Assembly (NCBI RefSeq): GCF_000801105.2
Contig: NC_079518.1
Coordinates: 20,006,800-20,070,799, forward strand
DNA: 64,000 nt
Origin: Raphanus sativus
Lineage: Eukaryota > Streptophyta > Magnoliopsida > Brassicales > Brassicaceae
Direction of reading: 5' to 3'
In this document: positions 25,365 through 36,750 of the stretch, piece by piece
Numbering within the stretch: the first letter of the stretch is position 1
Layout: each line of letters begins with the position of its first letter
Translations under genes and position numbers: made by a program
The notes under the pieces: generated by a model
What the model was told of the DNA's origin: nothing
What the model saw: the letters and a program-made list of their open reading frames with translations, nothing else
Database searches by the model: none

Positions 25365-25969
25365 TTTGTAAAAGGTTAAAATAAGTTGTGGATGAAAAGA
25401 AGAGAATAGACTAGAATGATTCAAAGTTGTGAATGAAAATGTAAAGCACACCATGTAATTTATATTTAATAAAAAAGATTCTCATACCTCTCAATTGAAC
25501 ATGACATGATTTGAAAATACAATGAAAAAGTATGCAAAGAATCTCACGTTTTAGGACATGATGTGATAATACAAAAAAAAATGATTCAAAGATTCTCACA
25601 TTTTTCAATTTATTATGACATGATTTGATAATACAATAATAAAGTGATTCAAAGATTATCATGTTTTTTATATATTAGGACATGATGTGATAATACAAAG
25701 AAAAAGTGGTTCAAAGATTCTCACATTTTTCAATTTATTATCACATGATTTGATAATGCAATGAAAATGTAATTCAAAGATTCTCACATATTTCAATATA
25801 TAATATGACATGATTTGATAATTGTATGAAAAGTAATTCCAAAATTCTCACGTTACTTAAACTTTCAAAAGACCAATAATAATACAAAGAAAAAATGATT
25901 CCAAGAATTTCTATATATACTAGTAGAAATCAGTTTTAACTTCACACACTCTAAATTTTCTATCTTACA

Positions 25970-27317
25970 ATGAATTATAATTTCACAAATTCATTTCATT
26001 TGGATGGTTCTTCATCATTGGATGATGATGATGAAAATGAAGAGATGATCAATAATCTCTACCAAGAAGAATTAGCGATACAGCATGCTACGATAATGAC
26101 AATGCGATAATACAATACCTTCGTAATCAACAAAGCAGTCAGGTGATTCATGGAGGTTCAGTTCCTGGATGTTCTTTTATCCACCGCGATCGAGAAAGCG
26201 CACATTGTAGATTGTTCAACGACTACTTCTCGGAGACCCCAACTTAAAACAATGCCATGTTTCGTAGAAGATATCGTATGTCTCGTCCTTTATTCCTTCG
26301 TATCGTTGATGCGGTTGAAAATCATGATATCTACTTCAAACAACGAAGGGATATAATCGGTATACTTGGTCTATCATCTCTTCAGAAAATAACTGCCATC
26401 TTTCAGATGCTAGCTTACGGTTTACCAGCTGATGCAACAGACGAATACATAAAAATTGGCGAATCAACAGTTATCGAGAGTATGAAAAGATTTTGTCGAG
26501 CTGTAGTGGAGATATTCTCGGAGGAGTACTTACGATCACCAACCCCTGCCGATGTTTCAAGACTTCTGTATATTGGTGAAAAACAAGGTTTTCCGGGAAT
26601 GTTAGGCAGCTTGGATTGCATGCATTGGAAGTGGAAAATTGTCCTACCGCTTGGGCTGGAAAATATTCAGGTCGAAGTGGATCACCAACTATAATTCTTG
26701 AAGCTGTTGCAGATTATGATCTTTGGATATGGCATGCATATTTTGGGATGCCTGGCAGCAATAACGATATCAATGTGTTGGAATCTTCCCATATTTGCTC
26801 CAATCTCGCTCAAGGTATTGCACCTCCTGCTCATTATATTATTCAAGGAAATGAATATAATATGGGGTATTATTTGGCCGATGGAATATATCCAAAATGG
26901 TCTACCATAGTACAAACTATTCATGAACCAAGGGGTTCAAAAAATCAATATTTTGCTACGTAACAAGAAGCATGTCGGAAAGATGTGGAACGTGCTTTTG
27001 GAGTTCTCCAATCACACTTTGCAATTGTGAAAGGACCAGTTCGTTTTTGGAAAAGAGAAGTGATACGTGATATCATGACCACTTGTATAATTTTACATAA
27101 CATGATAATTGAGGATGAGCGTGATCTCAGTGCACCCATTGAAGTTGCAAGAGAAGTTCCACCTGCAGAGGTTGATATCGAAGAAAATGAGAATATTCGT
27201 TTTCAAGAATTTCTTGCTCGATTTAGAAGAATCAAAGATCAAGAAGCTCATTTCGCACTTCGAAATGATTTAATTGATCACTTATGGAAAAAACATATGT
27301 CTGAAACTTCTTTATAA
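25970..27317 (+). pseudogene. Harbinger-type DDE transposase, broken by frameshifts and a stop
   Basis: A Met at 25970 opens an acidic N-terminus (SLDDDDENEEMINNLYQEE) that runs into a stop near 26106. The conserved part begins at 26257 (FRRRYRMSRPLFLRIVDAVE). Catalytic-region phrases are present: GMLGSLDCMHWKW with the first Asp, GMPGSNNDINVLESS with the second Asp, and DVERAFGVLQSHFAIVKGP with the Glu, ending in TCIILHNMIIEDE. One frameshift falls at about 26635 between HWKW and the next segment, and an in-frame TAA interrupts near 26961. The original product would be a DDE nuclease of the HARBI1/ALP1 family; this copy should be inactive. Confidence 0.85.
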
Positions 27318-27617
27318 AATCTAATGTTTTTATTTATTTATTTATGTTTGGTGTAATAATTTTATTATAAGATATGTTGAACATGTTGAATTATGTTGAG
27401 ATAAAATAGTTTGGCAAAATTAGTAAATATGAAAAAGTAGAAGGTGTTATTTATAACTAATGATAAAGTGGAGAAAGAATATATTTGGAATATTCTTTTT
27501 ACAAGAAAGAAATGAAGCAAACCATTGGATTGAATGTTGCTTCATTTTTTTTTTTCATTTTGAAGAAAGTGCATATTTGAAGATAAAAATGAAGCTAACC
27601 ATTGGAGATGCTCTTAA

Positions 27618-28560
27618 GTACCATGATACCAATTTCCATTATAGGTTTGGAATAATTATTTTAAGGGTTAGCAACCTATCTATATTCTAAGAAGTGGTAA
27701 TTTTGTAAATGCTGTTAATTGTTTGGTTAAAACCTATTATTATACTAATGGACAAGAATTGAATAACTAATTAATTCACATACCAAATATACTTGAACAG
27801 TACATAAAATATACTATGCTGAATTAGTGTTAATGAAATTGAATGGATTTGCTATGTAATAACTGGGTTTATGGTCTTATATGACAATGCAATATACTTG
27901 ATTTCCACTAAGAACATCTTATTTATTCGATTAATTTCGATTGATGTTTTCACATGTTTGTAACCCTTCATAATACATATAACTAAACCCAAAAGTCTTT
28001 TAATTCTAAGCGCCTTTTAATTTACTGATGGTTATAAACTGATATAGTTAAATCTTTATTAACTACAAATGAAAATACCGTAATCCTAAATTTTTTAAAC
28101 CAAAATTTTAATTTTGATAACATGAATATTTTAAATTATTTCATCCTAATCAAGACGTATATCATTACCTAATATATTTAAATACAGCTCTTTAAGTATA
28201 GATAGCAGAACAACTAATTCATAAAGACATGTTTATCTTTTAATAAAAAATAATATGTTTCTCTTTTTTAGTAGCCTGAAGTTAATACTTTGAAATCGTT
28301 CCACGCTGGACAATTTGAAAATGGTACAGTGAGGGATACCATAGACTATTCTACATATTTCCATAGCAAACTCATAGTCTAAGTCAATGTTTAAGAATTC
28401 GCTGGTCACTAGTCGAGTGTTCAGCCTGGGACTAGCGACTATTTATTAAATTAAAAAAAAATTGAGGAGTAATCCAAAACTAGTTTTTGTATTTTATTAT
28501 AAATAAATTTTATATACAAAAATATGTGTATAAACAACTAAATATGTTATGGTATAGTGG
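27618..28560. other. AT-rich intergenic DNA; nothing recognised
   Basis: This is AT-rich sequence with no supported gene or transposon end. A short stretch at about 28395-28440 contains self-complementary CACTAGTCG/GACTAGCGAC words, but no element could be delimited. Confidence 0.55.
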
Positions 28561-28611
28561 TGCGTGATGATGTTGTTTTTGTAAAAAGTCCAACAAAACA
28601 CATACAATGGA

Positions 28612-28664
28612 GCCCCACATCGGTAAGTTATAAGGAGAGCAAGGTATGATGGCATCTATAAATA
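28612..28664 (+). promoter_or_regulatory. snRNA-promoter-like USE plus TATA arrangement
   Basis: GCCCCACATCG at 28612-28622 matches the plant snRNA upstream sequence element RTCCCACATCG with one mismatch. TATAAATA follows at 28657-28664 after 34 bp, the spacing described for RNA polymerase II-type plant snRNA genes. The downstream sequence does not look like U1, U2, U4 or U5, nor U3 or 7SL. The same motif also appears in some plant LTRs and dispersed repeats, so it may be a retroelement promoter remnant. Confidence 0.35.
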
Positions 28665-29809
<1,145 letters not shown>

Positions 29810-29811
29810 CG

Positions 29812-29885
29812 TGTGTGTACTCTTTTTCCCTTGATTGGTTTTGTCCCACTTGGTTTTCCAGTCAAGGTTTTTAATGAGGCCACAA
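29812..29885 (+). mobile_element. 3' untranslated remnant of a copia element
   Basis: The sequence TACTCTTTTTCCCTTGATTG, then GTTTTCC-AGTCAAGGTTTTTAATGAGGC, is the conserved segment between RNase H and the polypurine tract in many plant copia elements. The equivalent in the full copia element above is at about 22523-22590. No LTR could be matched to it, so it is an isolated fragment. Confidence 0.55.
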
Positions 29886-30409
29886 GTTGTTTCTCCTATC
29901 TCCTAGATGATGATCTCGGTCTGTCCACATGAAAATCTGATGTTATATATTAAGCCATGCTTTTTATATTCCTTTTGTTTTCGAAAACTCCTAAGTCTTG
30001 GTCTTTGTTGTATTTCGCGAGGAGCCTTTGTTTTTACTCCTTTCTTGTGTTTTCGAGATGATGTGCATGTACAACCTTCTCCTTTATATGCTGGACGAAA
30101 TTAAATAATAAACAATCATTTTTTCAGTCAAAAACTTGTGTTCTTATTTATGAATATTCTCTGAGAAATGATCTTGTTGGTATGTAATATCCAACAGCCC
30201 AAGGGAGTATCAAGAGTCTCTTCATCCCTCTTGTGTCACTATTAAATCCACTGCCTTTGAGAAACCTGAGTCTTTTGATTCGTTTCTGCAAAGGATTATC
30301 CCATCTCTTCCAGAGCAGCATGCTAGGATTGTGTCAAGTGGTATCAGAGCAACTCTGGACGGGGAGTGTTCTTCTATCCCTCTGATTTTTTTTTGTTTTG
30401 ACTGTTCAT
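29886..30409. other. Unassigned sequence with a tRNA-iMet-type primer-binding-site motif
   Basis: TGGTATCAGAGC at 30339-30350 is the standard plant initiator-tRNA primer-binding site, preceded by GTGTCAAG and followed by a G-rich stretch. An imperfect palindrome TGTTGG...CCAACA lies at about 30176-30197. These suggest debris of an LTR element, but I could not find paired LTRs. Confidence 0.35.
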
Positions 30410-32060
30410 CTACTTAGCCTCAATGCCAACCTATGAAATGTCATGCTTTTTAAGATCCAAAAATCTATGTGCAAGCAGATTCAATCGGTTCTCACCCGTT
30501 TTTAGTGGGACATGAAACCGGATGTGAGAAAGATGTGTTGGGTGGCGTGGGACAAACTCACACTACCAAAAATAGCGGGTGGTCTTGGCTTCAAAGAGAT
30601 TGAGGTCTTCAATGATGCCTTGTTTACAAAACATGCTTGGAGATTACTGAAGAATACCATCACTGCTGAGAAGAACTCTGCTGTGATAATTTTCTTGATT
30701 GCTTGGCCACAAACGCAAAGTCACATAGACAGAGGGGGATACTGCCGGGGAGAGAAATTATCAAGCGAGGACTGGGCTGGGATATAGGAGATGGTAAATC
30801 TGTAGTATGGAGCGACAACTGGTTATCAACTAGCCAACAAATATGCCCAGTAGGACCCCACTAGAGGAAGAGCAAGACATGATGGTTAGAGAGTTGATGA
30901 CACCTAATTCAGAAGAGTGGAATGTCAGAAGATAAAGAAAGTTCTACCTCAGTATGAAGACCTGATAAGTTCCTAGCGACTGCGGTGTGAGCAACATCTT
31001 TGTATGGCTGCCAAAGAAGTCGGGAAATTATACTACTAAATCAGGGTATGCACTTGATAAAATAAATGTGGCAGAGAACCATGATGCTTCTAACTGGTGA
31101 CAGTGTGTTTGGAATGTCAAATGTTCGCCGAAGATAAAGAATTTCTTTGGAAACTGAAAAACAATTATGTTAACTGTGGGAGAAGCTCTGCTTAAGAGAG
31201 GGATCATGGTAGATGGAAAGTGCAAACGGTGTGGCGAAATAAAGACTACTACCCCTGTAATGTTCCTCTGCCCATTTGCGAAAAGTATGGGAGAAGGTTC
31301 CCGCTCTTTTTGTTTCTGGTGCCTTGACTGTAAGATCAATTGAGGAATTACTAAAAGCCTGCACCAGGATGGTCAACCTCCCACCGGTGGGAGTGATTTC
31401 GTCCCTGTACATGTGGCTCACATGTGGGAGCTCTGGACAAGTAGAAATCAGCTGGTGTTTGAGGAAAGGTCTTTCTTGGAAACAGAGGTCTTAGGAAAAG
31501 CTATGAAACACGCAAGAGAGTGGAAAGACTTGAATGCAACACCATACCTCACGTAAAGACTGCTCTGTTAGTGTGACTCAAAATCAGCCCTGAGAGAATG
31601 CAGCTTTCTGTTTTTCTGATGCAGCTTGGAATAGTGCTTCTTGTGCAGAAGGAATGTGATGAATATGATCAGACTCTGCCGGTACTACTCTCCTGAAAGG
31701 CTCGACTTTGTGCTATATTGTGGCCTCAGCCCTAGTGGCAGAAACATTGGCTCCAAAAGCGCAATCAAAGCTGCTATCTCTCTTAATATCAGTGACCTGA
31801 TTTGTTTATCAGATTCAAAAGGCTTATTAATCTGATCACAGGAAACACATATGTTATTTCTCTTCAAAGGATTCTCCATGACATCAGCGTGTTGAATAAT
31901 TCCTTGTTTTATATCTCTTTATAAATTTGTACCTCGGCATTGTAATACGGTCGCTGATCGTTTGGTCAAAGAGACTAAATTTCTGTTTCAAAAATCTCCT
32001 CCTGTGAGAGAAAACTCTCTAACCTGAGTTTCTTTTAATTGAAGTAAAATTTGACCCCAA
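30410..32060 (+). mobile_element. 5'-truncated LINE fragment (reverse transcriptase C-terminus to RNase H)
   Basis: On the plus strand the sequence begins in the distal reverse transcriptase (a SAMPTYEMSCF-like phrase near 30418), then MCWVAWDKLTLPKIAGGLGF at 30536-30595 and TKHAWRLLKN. The zinc-binding RT-associated domain follows at about 31000-31330 (LPKKSGNYTTKSGYAL; then a VWNVKCSPKIK region). A type-I RNase H region lies at about 31600-32030 (FSDAAWNSASCAEGM, then SDSKGL and a FVPRHCNTVADRLVKE-type end). Frames are interrupted by several stops and shifts. No poly(A) tail or target duplication is evident at the 3' end. Confidence 0.75.
30512..32030 (+). pseudogene. LINE reverse transcriptase/zf-RVT/RNase H remnant
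   Basis: This is the decayed coding part of the truncated LINE. Three domains can be followed in different frames: reverse transcriptase thumb (30512-30680), zf-RVT (about 31000-31330) and RNase H (about 31610-32030), whose Asp-containing start FSDAAWN and SDSKG segment are recognisable. The frame changes near 30690 and again around 30850 and 31160 show that no product can be made. Confidence 0.7.
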
Positions 32061-32940
32061 AAAAGCACCGCTTGTATTGAATTTGAAGCAGTCAATCGAA
32101 ATATAACCCAAAACTAAGATTTTGGAGTTCTTTATTATTTAATTTTGCACGCTCAACTAAGAATTTGGAGTCCTCTATTATTTAACTTTGCACGCTCCTC
32201 GGTTGATTAATTTCTTCTCAATTGTGTTTTTTTTTTGTAACTGCAATTGTGTTTTTTTACGAAAAATATTTTTGAGTAAAATATATTTTCCCTCCGAAAA
32301 AGTCATATATTCATTAGCTCTATTTGCATGACAAGTATATGTCTAGGACCCTCCCTCCCCCCCCCCCCCAAAGATATAAGCCTATCACTATAAAGTGAGC
32401 CGAACATATGTCTTTTTATGAGCAACTTTACAAATAAAAAGTCACATGAACGAAATGATCCAACATAATTTTTTTCTTTTTTTCTTTTAAGAAAAATGAC
32501 CCAACAAAATTATCATCAATAATGACTGAATATAAATTTCTTTACAAATTCAAAATTAATTAATTTTGTAGGAAAAATTAAAACAACTTCCACTTTTTAT
32601 CATTCTAATAACTTACTAATGACTTTCTTAAAGTTAAATATTTACCTTTTTAAAAAGTTTCAATTCAATTTGGATTTCTACGAAATAATTCAGTTATTTA
32701 AAAACGGTTTTATGGAAGTTTGGAGAATAATAATCACCCACTTTAACTATGGAAGAGTTGCTACTTTTCTTTTGGTTTTGTTTAATTCATGTTTTAAATT
32801 TTGATTAATTGCATGACCCAAAAAAAAGACTCTGTAAAGTTCAATTTCTCACAATAACTTCAACATCATTTTTCATAATAACTAAAAAATAAAATATATA
32901 CATTACATATTTTTGATCAAATATATATATATATATATCA
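32061..32940. other. AT-rich intergenic DNA with a 43-bp tandem duplication and a C13 run
   Basis: A unit starting CTAAGA-TTTGGAG and ending TTTGCACGCTC occurs twice in tandem at about 32114-32156 and 32157-32197. A run of 13 C is at 32357-32369, and a short AT dinucleotide run is near 32921-32938. No gene is seen. Confidence 0.6.
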
Positions 32941-33808
32941 ATCTCTCTCTAGATTTTTAAATTCTCTAACCTCTCACTAGAACTTTCTCTTCTTAAATCG
33001 AGCTCCGGTGGCCGGTTAGCTCTTTTGCCGTCGGTTACCGCCAAATCTCTTTTGTTTTATTGTCTTCGGTCTATTTAGATCCGGTTTTGGTTTTTCCGAC
33101 TTTAAATATTTAGTTTCTTTTTGGCTTCCGATGTATTCGGTTTTAAATCTGACAAGTTTCGATTTTAGTTTTTTGTTTGTTCTTCTCCCACATCTTGCAT
33201 GTCTACCCTTGCTTTCTGACCTGTTCCAGAAAGCTTGTATTCCAAGGAGATGAAATCTAGATCTCTGTTAATCGTCAGATCTGCTTGTTGTTCATTAGCG
33301 AATTAGTAATTCTTTACTCTTAAGTTCCTAACAGGTGTGAGTAGAGTTTCATAGCGATTGAATCTTCAAGAGATCCGGGATGATTGGTATCAAACACGAA
33401 GACTCGGTGCATCTTCACCGTGTTATGGTGCTTCCCCAAGGAGTGTAAGATTTCAATCACCTGTGTTTTACTTTTCTTCCGACGACCCATATGAAGATCA
33501 GATCATCTCTTTGGCGACCAACAAGAGGTGTCATGGCAGTTTCAAGTTTGGAACCTGATGTTGGACTTTTCAAATATGGAATCCATGCTCCAACTTAGGG
33601 ATAGGACGCCGGCGGCTTCGACTTTCGTGTTTCAACTATGTCGGTGACGTATCAAGACGTAATCCACATATCATTAGGACACGTGGTTGGTTTTAGTTTG
33701 ATCTTATCCTTTTTCATAGTTGTCTTAATTGGGCTTAGTTGTAATGGATTATGTCAATCCAACTTGATAATCTGCTCGTACAACTGTGACCCATTGGGGC
33801 TTTAATAA
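32941..33808 (+). mobile_element. Possible non-autonomous retroposon, host of MULE copy 2
   Basis: The segment is less AT-rich than its surroundings. It starts with a CT-rich leader and CGAGCTCCGGTGGCCGG, and runs to a GTAATGGATTATGTCAATCC...GGGGCTTTAATAA end. Its layout (CT-rich 5' leader, short frames such as the one at 33358-33558, T/A-rich 3' end) resembles the poly(A) retroposon at 34365-35840. I found no clear poly(A) or target duplication, because MULE copy 2 is inserted at its apparent 3' end. The family name is not certain; Sadhu-type retroposons of crucifers are a candidate. Confidence 0.35.
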
Positions 33809-34364
33809 GAGAAATTGGCGTATGTGCCTCTATTTGAGACTCATATTAAGAGTGTATCCTCCTCTTTCTACTTGACTGATCTTTCCCATATTACCCCTAT
33901 CCCTCTGAACCAACTCTATCTATAGTCTCATGTCTTGTGTCAGATTTCTGTCTGAAAAGTAATCATACTTTTCCCTAGTTTTTTTTTCATGATTTCTCGT
34001 GACACTACTTTCTTTTTTTCTTTTTCTACTTTTCTTTTTTCTCCTTCTCTTCTCACTTACACGAACTCTTCTTCATTTTTCTTTTCATTTTAGTTCTCTA
34101 ATTATCCTAATTTTTACTAATCCAAATTCAACTCACTTTGAATTTTTTTAATATTTTCTAACCCCATCACCAATCCAAACCTCTCAAAATTCTATTTCTA
34201 GAAGTGTTGTAATATTTTTTCTTAACAATGATTTTTGGGCAACTATGAAAATTAGAACATTATCCAAGCGAAAAGTCTATGTGCAGAAGGAAAATCAAAT
34301 AGATTCTTAGTGTTAGTGATCGGATCGTCGAGATAACACCTTCAACGCAAAGTTATCCGGATGG

Positions 34365-35840
34365 AGATAAAATATTTTTCCAGATCTACTTTCTCTCTCA
34401 TCTCTCTCTTCCATCTCTAAAAACCAAAACTTTCAATTTCGTTTTGCTCCGTCGTTGAGTGGCCGGATTGTGTCCGGTACGTTAGCGCTCGACGGCGGAG
34501 GTTCCTTCTCTTCCTCATCTCTGTTTTCTCTTTGCTTCACCTTCGTATCTTTCCCTCTCCTCGTCTTGTCCGATGTTTCTGCTCCTGGAGGCTCGTCGGT
34601 GCCGTCTTTACTGCAGGGAAGCTCCGGCGTTGGTGCAGCTTGTTGGGTGGTGGAGCCTCGACACGGGGTCTGTGAGCTCGCGTTTGGTGAAGTCGGATTT
34701 TTTAGGGTTTTGTGAGGGGTACTTTTAGCCCCTTGTGGAGACAGCTGCGTGTGGAGGCAGATTGGATGGGCTTGCCGGTGGTTCCCTGCTGGTAAGGGGA
34801 GTGTGGAGGCGGAGCTGTGCTCTCTCCTAGGCGTCTAGTTCAGAGTCGGCTCTGACCTCTTCTTCTTGAGAGCTTTGGAGTCCCTTTTCTCAAAGGCGTT
34901 AGTAGCCTCTAGTAGCTGGCGTGTGTCAGGACTCGGGGTGTTCTTCCGTGAGGTGCTGTTCCGGAGCGGTGTTGGATACGTCGTCTATGGCGTCTTCAAG
35001 GCGATGTTGTGGTCCTCCTTTCAATCTCTGTTCTTCTTCCCGTCCTTTGGTTGCCGTCAATTGGAGAGTTGTGTCGACTTGCTCCCGATTGTTTCACTCT
35101 TGTGTGTGTTTTTTTTCAAAGCTTCTCCTTGCCACAAGATTAGCTTCTGACGGCTTAGGCTATCTTTGTCCGGTTCTCGGATGAGACGATCGACGAGTGG
35201 TTTGTGTGTCTCTGTTTTGTCAGCAGAGTATCTCCTCCCTCGGTGGCTTGATCGGTGGTTGTGACATTTCCCGACGCCGTGGGCATATTTGTGTTCGCGG
35301 TGGTGTCGTTACCCTTTGCTTTTGCAGGTCTTAGAGTGTTCTTCGGCTTCGTTTGGTTGTGGCTGTCTCGTGCCCAGTTTGTAGTTATCCGCTTGGTCTT
35401 GTGAGCCCTTTCGGCTCCATGTTCCGAATGGCTTGGCGTGCTAGAAGGTGCAGAGGGATTGGAGCGATTTTCACTTGGTATGACTCTAATCTCTTCTTCT
35501 ATTGCGTCGGTGTTAAATGGTGGTGAAAGTTATGAGTTCCAAGGAGATCCCTGAGAGCTAGCTACACTAAAGACGGTATAGGAGTTCCGGGCATCCGAAG
35601 CAATGAGGAGAACCTCACGGTCCCATAAGCAACGTCAATGGTTGAGAACGGCAAACAGGTCTTAAGAATTTTAAAAACGGGCTATCGGATTGTGCTTGGT
35701 TTAGTGGGTGGGCGAAGGTAGCTTGTAATATATTGACTTAGGAACTTTTGTTCGAGTTGGGCTTGTAACCGGATCCTAATTTCCCGTTTCAACGGGTTGA
35801 AATTATTATATTAATATTAAAAAAAAAAAAAAAAAAAAAA
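34365..35840 (+). mobile_element. Poly(A)-tailed non-autonomous retroposon nested in MULE copy 2
   Basis: It is flanked by a 15-bp target duplication, AAGTTATCCGGATGG (34350-34364 and 35841-35855). It ends in an A tract of about 22 nt (35819-35840), so its insertion was LINE-mediated and in plus orientation. It begins with a CT-rich leader. It has a GC content well above its host and contains only short frames (34455-34715, 34866-35150) without recognised domains. The 3' end reads GGGCTTGTAACCGG...AACGGGTTGAAATTATTA before the A tract. It is reminiscent of Sadhu-type retroposons, but that assignment is from general appearance only. Confidence 0.75.
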
Positions 35841-35889
35841 AAGTTATCCGGATGGCAAAAAGTTTAAGGTAAATAAAATGTTACAAAAT

Positions 35890-36420
35890 ACTTATTGTTA
35901 AATGTTTTGATATATAGTTTATTAGCTGATAAATATTTTGATAAATGGTTTATTAGCTTATACTTGGTTGATACGTGATTTTGATTTGATACATTTTTTG
36001 ATAAATGAATTGTTACCTGATAAATTATTTGTTACATGATACATGTTATGTTAACTGATACATAGTATGATACCAAAAAAATGATAAATGATTGGTATAT
36101 GATGTTACAAAGATTTATCTTTAATTGATACATGTTTGTGTTGTTGACAAAATGGTTTGTCAGTTTGTACATTGTTTACTACTTATTTGGAAGCTGACAA
36201 ATGGGTTGATACATAATTTGTGAGTTAATATGTTGTTTGATAAATGAATTATTATCTGATAACTAATTTGATATCTCATACATGGTTTGTTAGCTGATAT
36301 TTGTTTTATTAGTTGATACAAAGTTTGACATAAAAAATTGTTATATGATACATGATTTGTTACTTGATAAATGTTTCGTTAGCTGTTACATAGTTTAATA
36401 TCCAGTAATTAGAATTTAGT
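35890..36420. repeat. Degenerate tandem array inside MULE copy 2
   Basis: Many copies of a roughly 17-bp motif such as TTTGTTACCTGATAAAT, GTTAGCTGATACATG and their variants occur here, equivalent to the array at 15490-15870. It has no coding capacity. Confidence 0.7.
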
Positions 36421-36750
36421 ATTATGTATGTTATTAAATACTTATTTTATTATGGATCTATAAAAAAAATATGATAGAAATGTGTATCAGATGTGAAATA
36501 TTAAAAAAAATATATGAGAAAATATGAATGCAAAAATCGTTGAGTGAAAGAAGAAAGAGAGTGTAAGAAGAAAGAGAGTGTGAGAAGACAGAGAATGTAA
36601 GAGTGTGTAAGAGAAGAAAGAGAGTAAGTAAGGGTATTTTTGGAAATTCAAGATAAAAAAGTAAAATAACTAGCCCTTATGTCAAATCATGTCTATTTGA
36701 TTAATATTGCTTCTATTTGGGTATATTTGACCAAATCTCTCCTTTAATAA

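Larger units (their letters stand above)
23937..27614 (+). mobile_element. PIF/Harbinger DNA transposon with both genes, decayed
   Basis: The ends are short inverted repeats: GACCATCTCCAACC at the left, and GAGCATCTCCAATGG on the minus strand at the right. TAA flanks both sides (23934-23936 and 27615-27617), the 3-bp target preference of this superfamily; the exact right boundary is uncertain by 1 bp. Subterminal runs mirror each other (GCTTCATTTTGAAGAAAG at 23972 and near 27555). Inside are a Myb/SANT-type ORF on the minus strand and a DDE transposase on the plus strand, arranged tail to head away from a shared spacer, as in plant PIF/Pong elements. Confidence 0.87.
33809..36741. mobile_element. 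Non-autonomous Mutator-like element (MULE), copy 2, containing a nested retroposon
   Basis: A perfect 9-bp duplication, CTTTAATAA, flanks it (33800-33808 and 36742-36750). The left end begins GAGAAATTGGCGTATGTGCC, and the right end on the minus strand begins GAGAGATTTGGTCAAATATA. Imperfect similarity between the ends continues for roughly 200 bp through CT-rich sequence (minus strand at the right). An array of TTTGTTACCTGATAAAT-like units lies at about 35890-36420 and a purine-rich tract at 36540-36660, the same architecture as 15059-16664. There is no transposase. Without the nested retroposon and its duplication the element would be about 1.44 kb. Confidence 0.82.

Noticed and set aside
34455..35184. 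Short plus-strand frames in the nested retroposon
   Set aside because: They are Ser/Leu/Val-rich, overlapping, without domains. GC-richer retroposon sequence gives chance frames, so I described them within the element.
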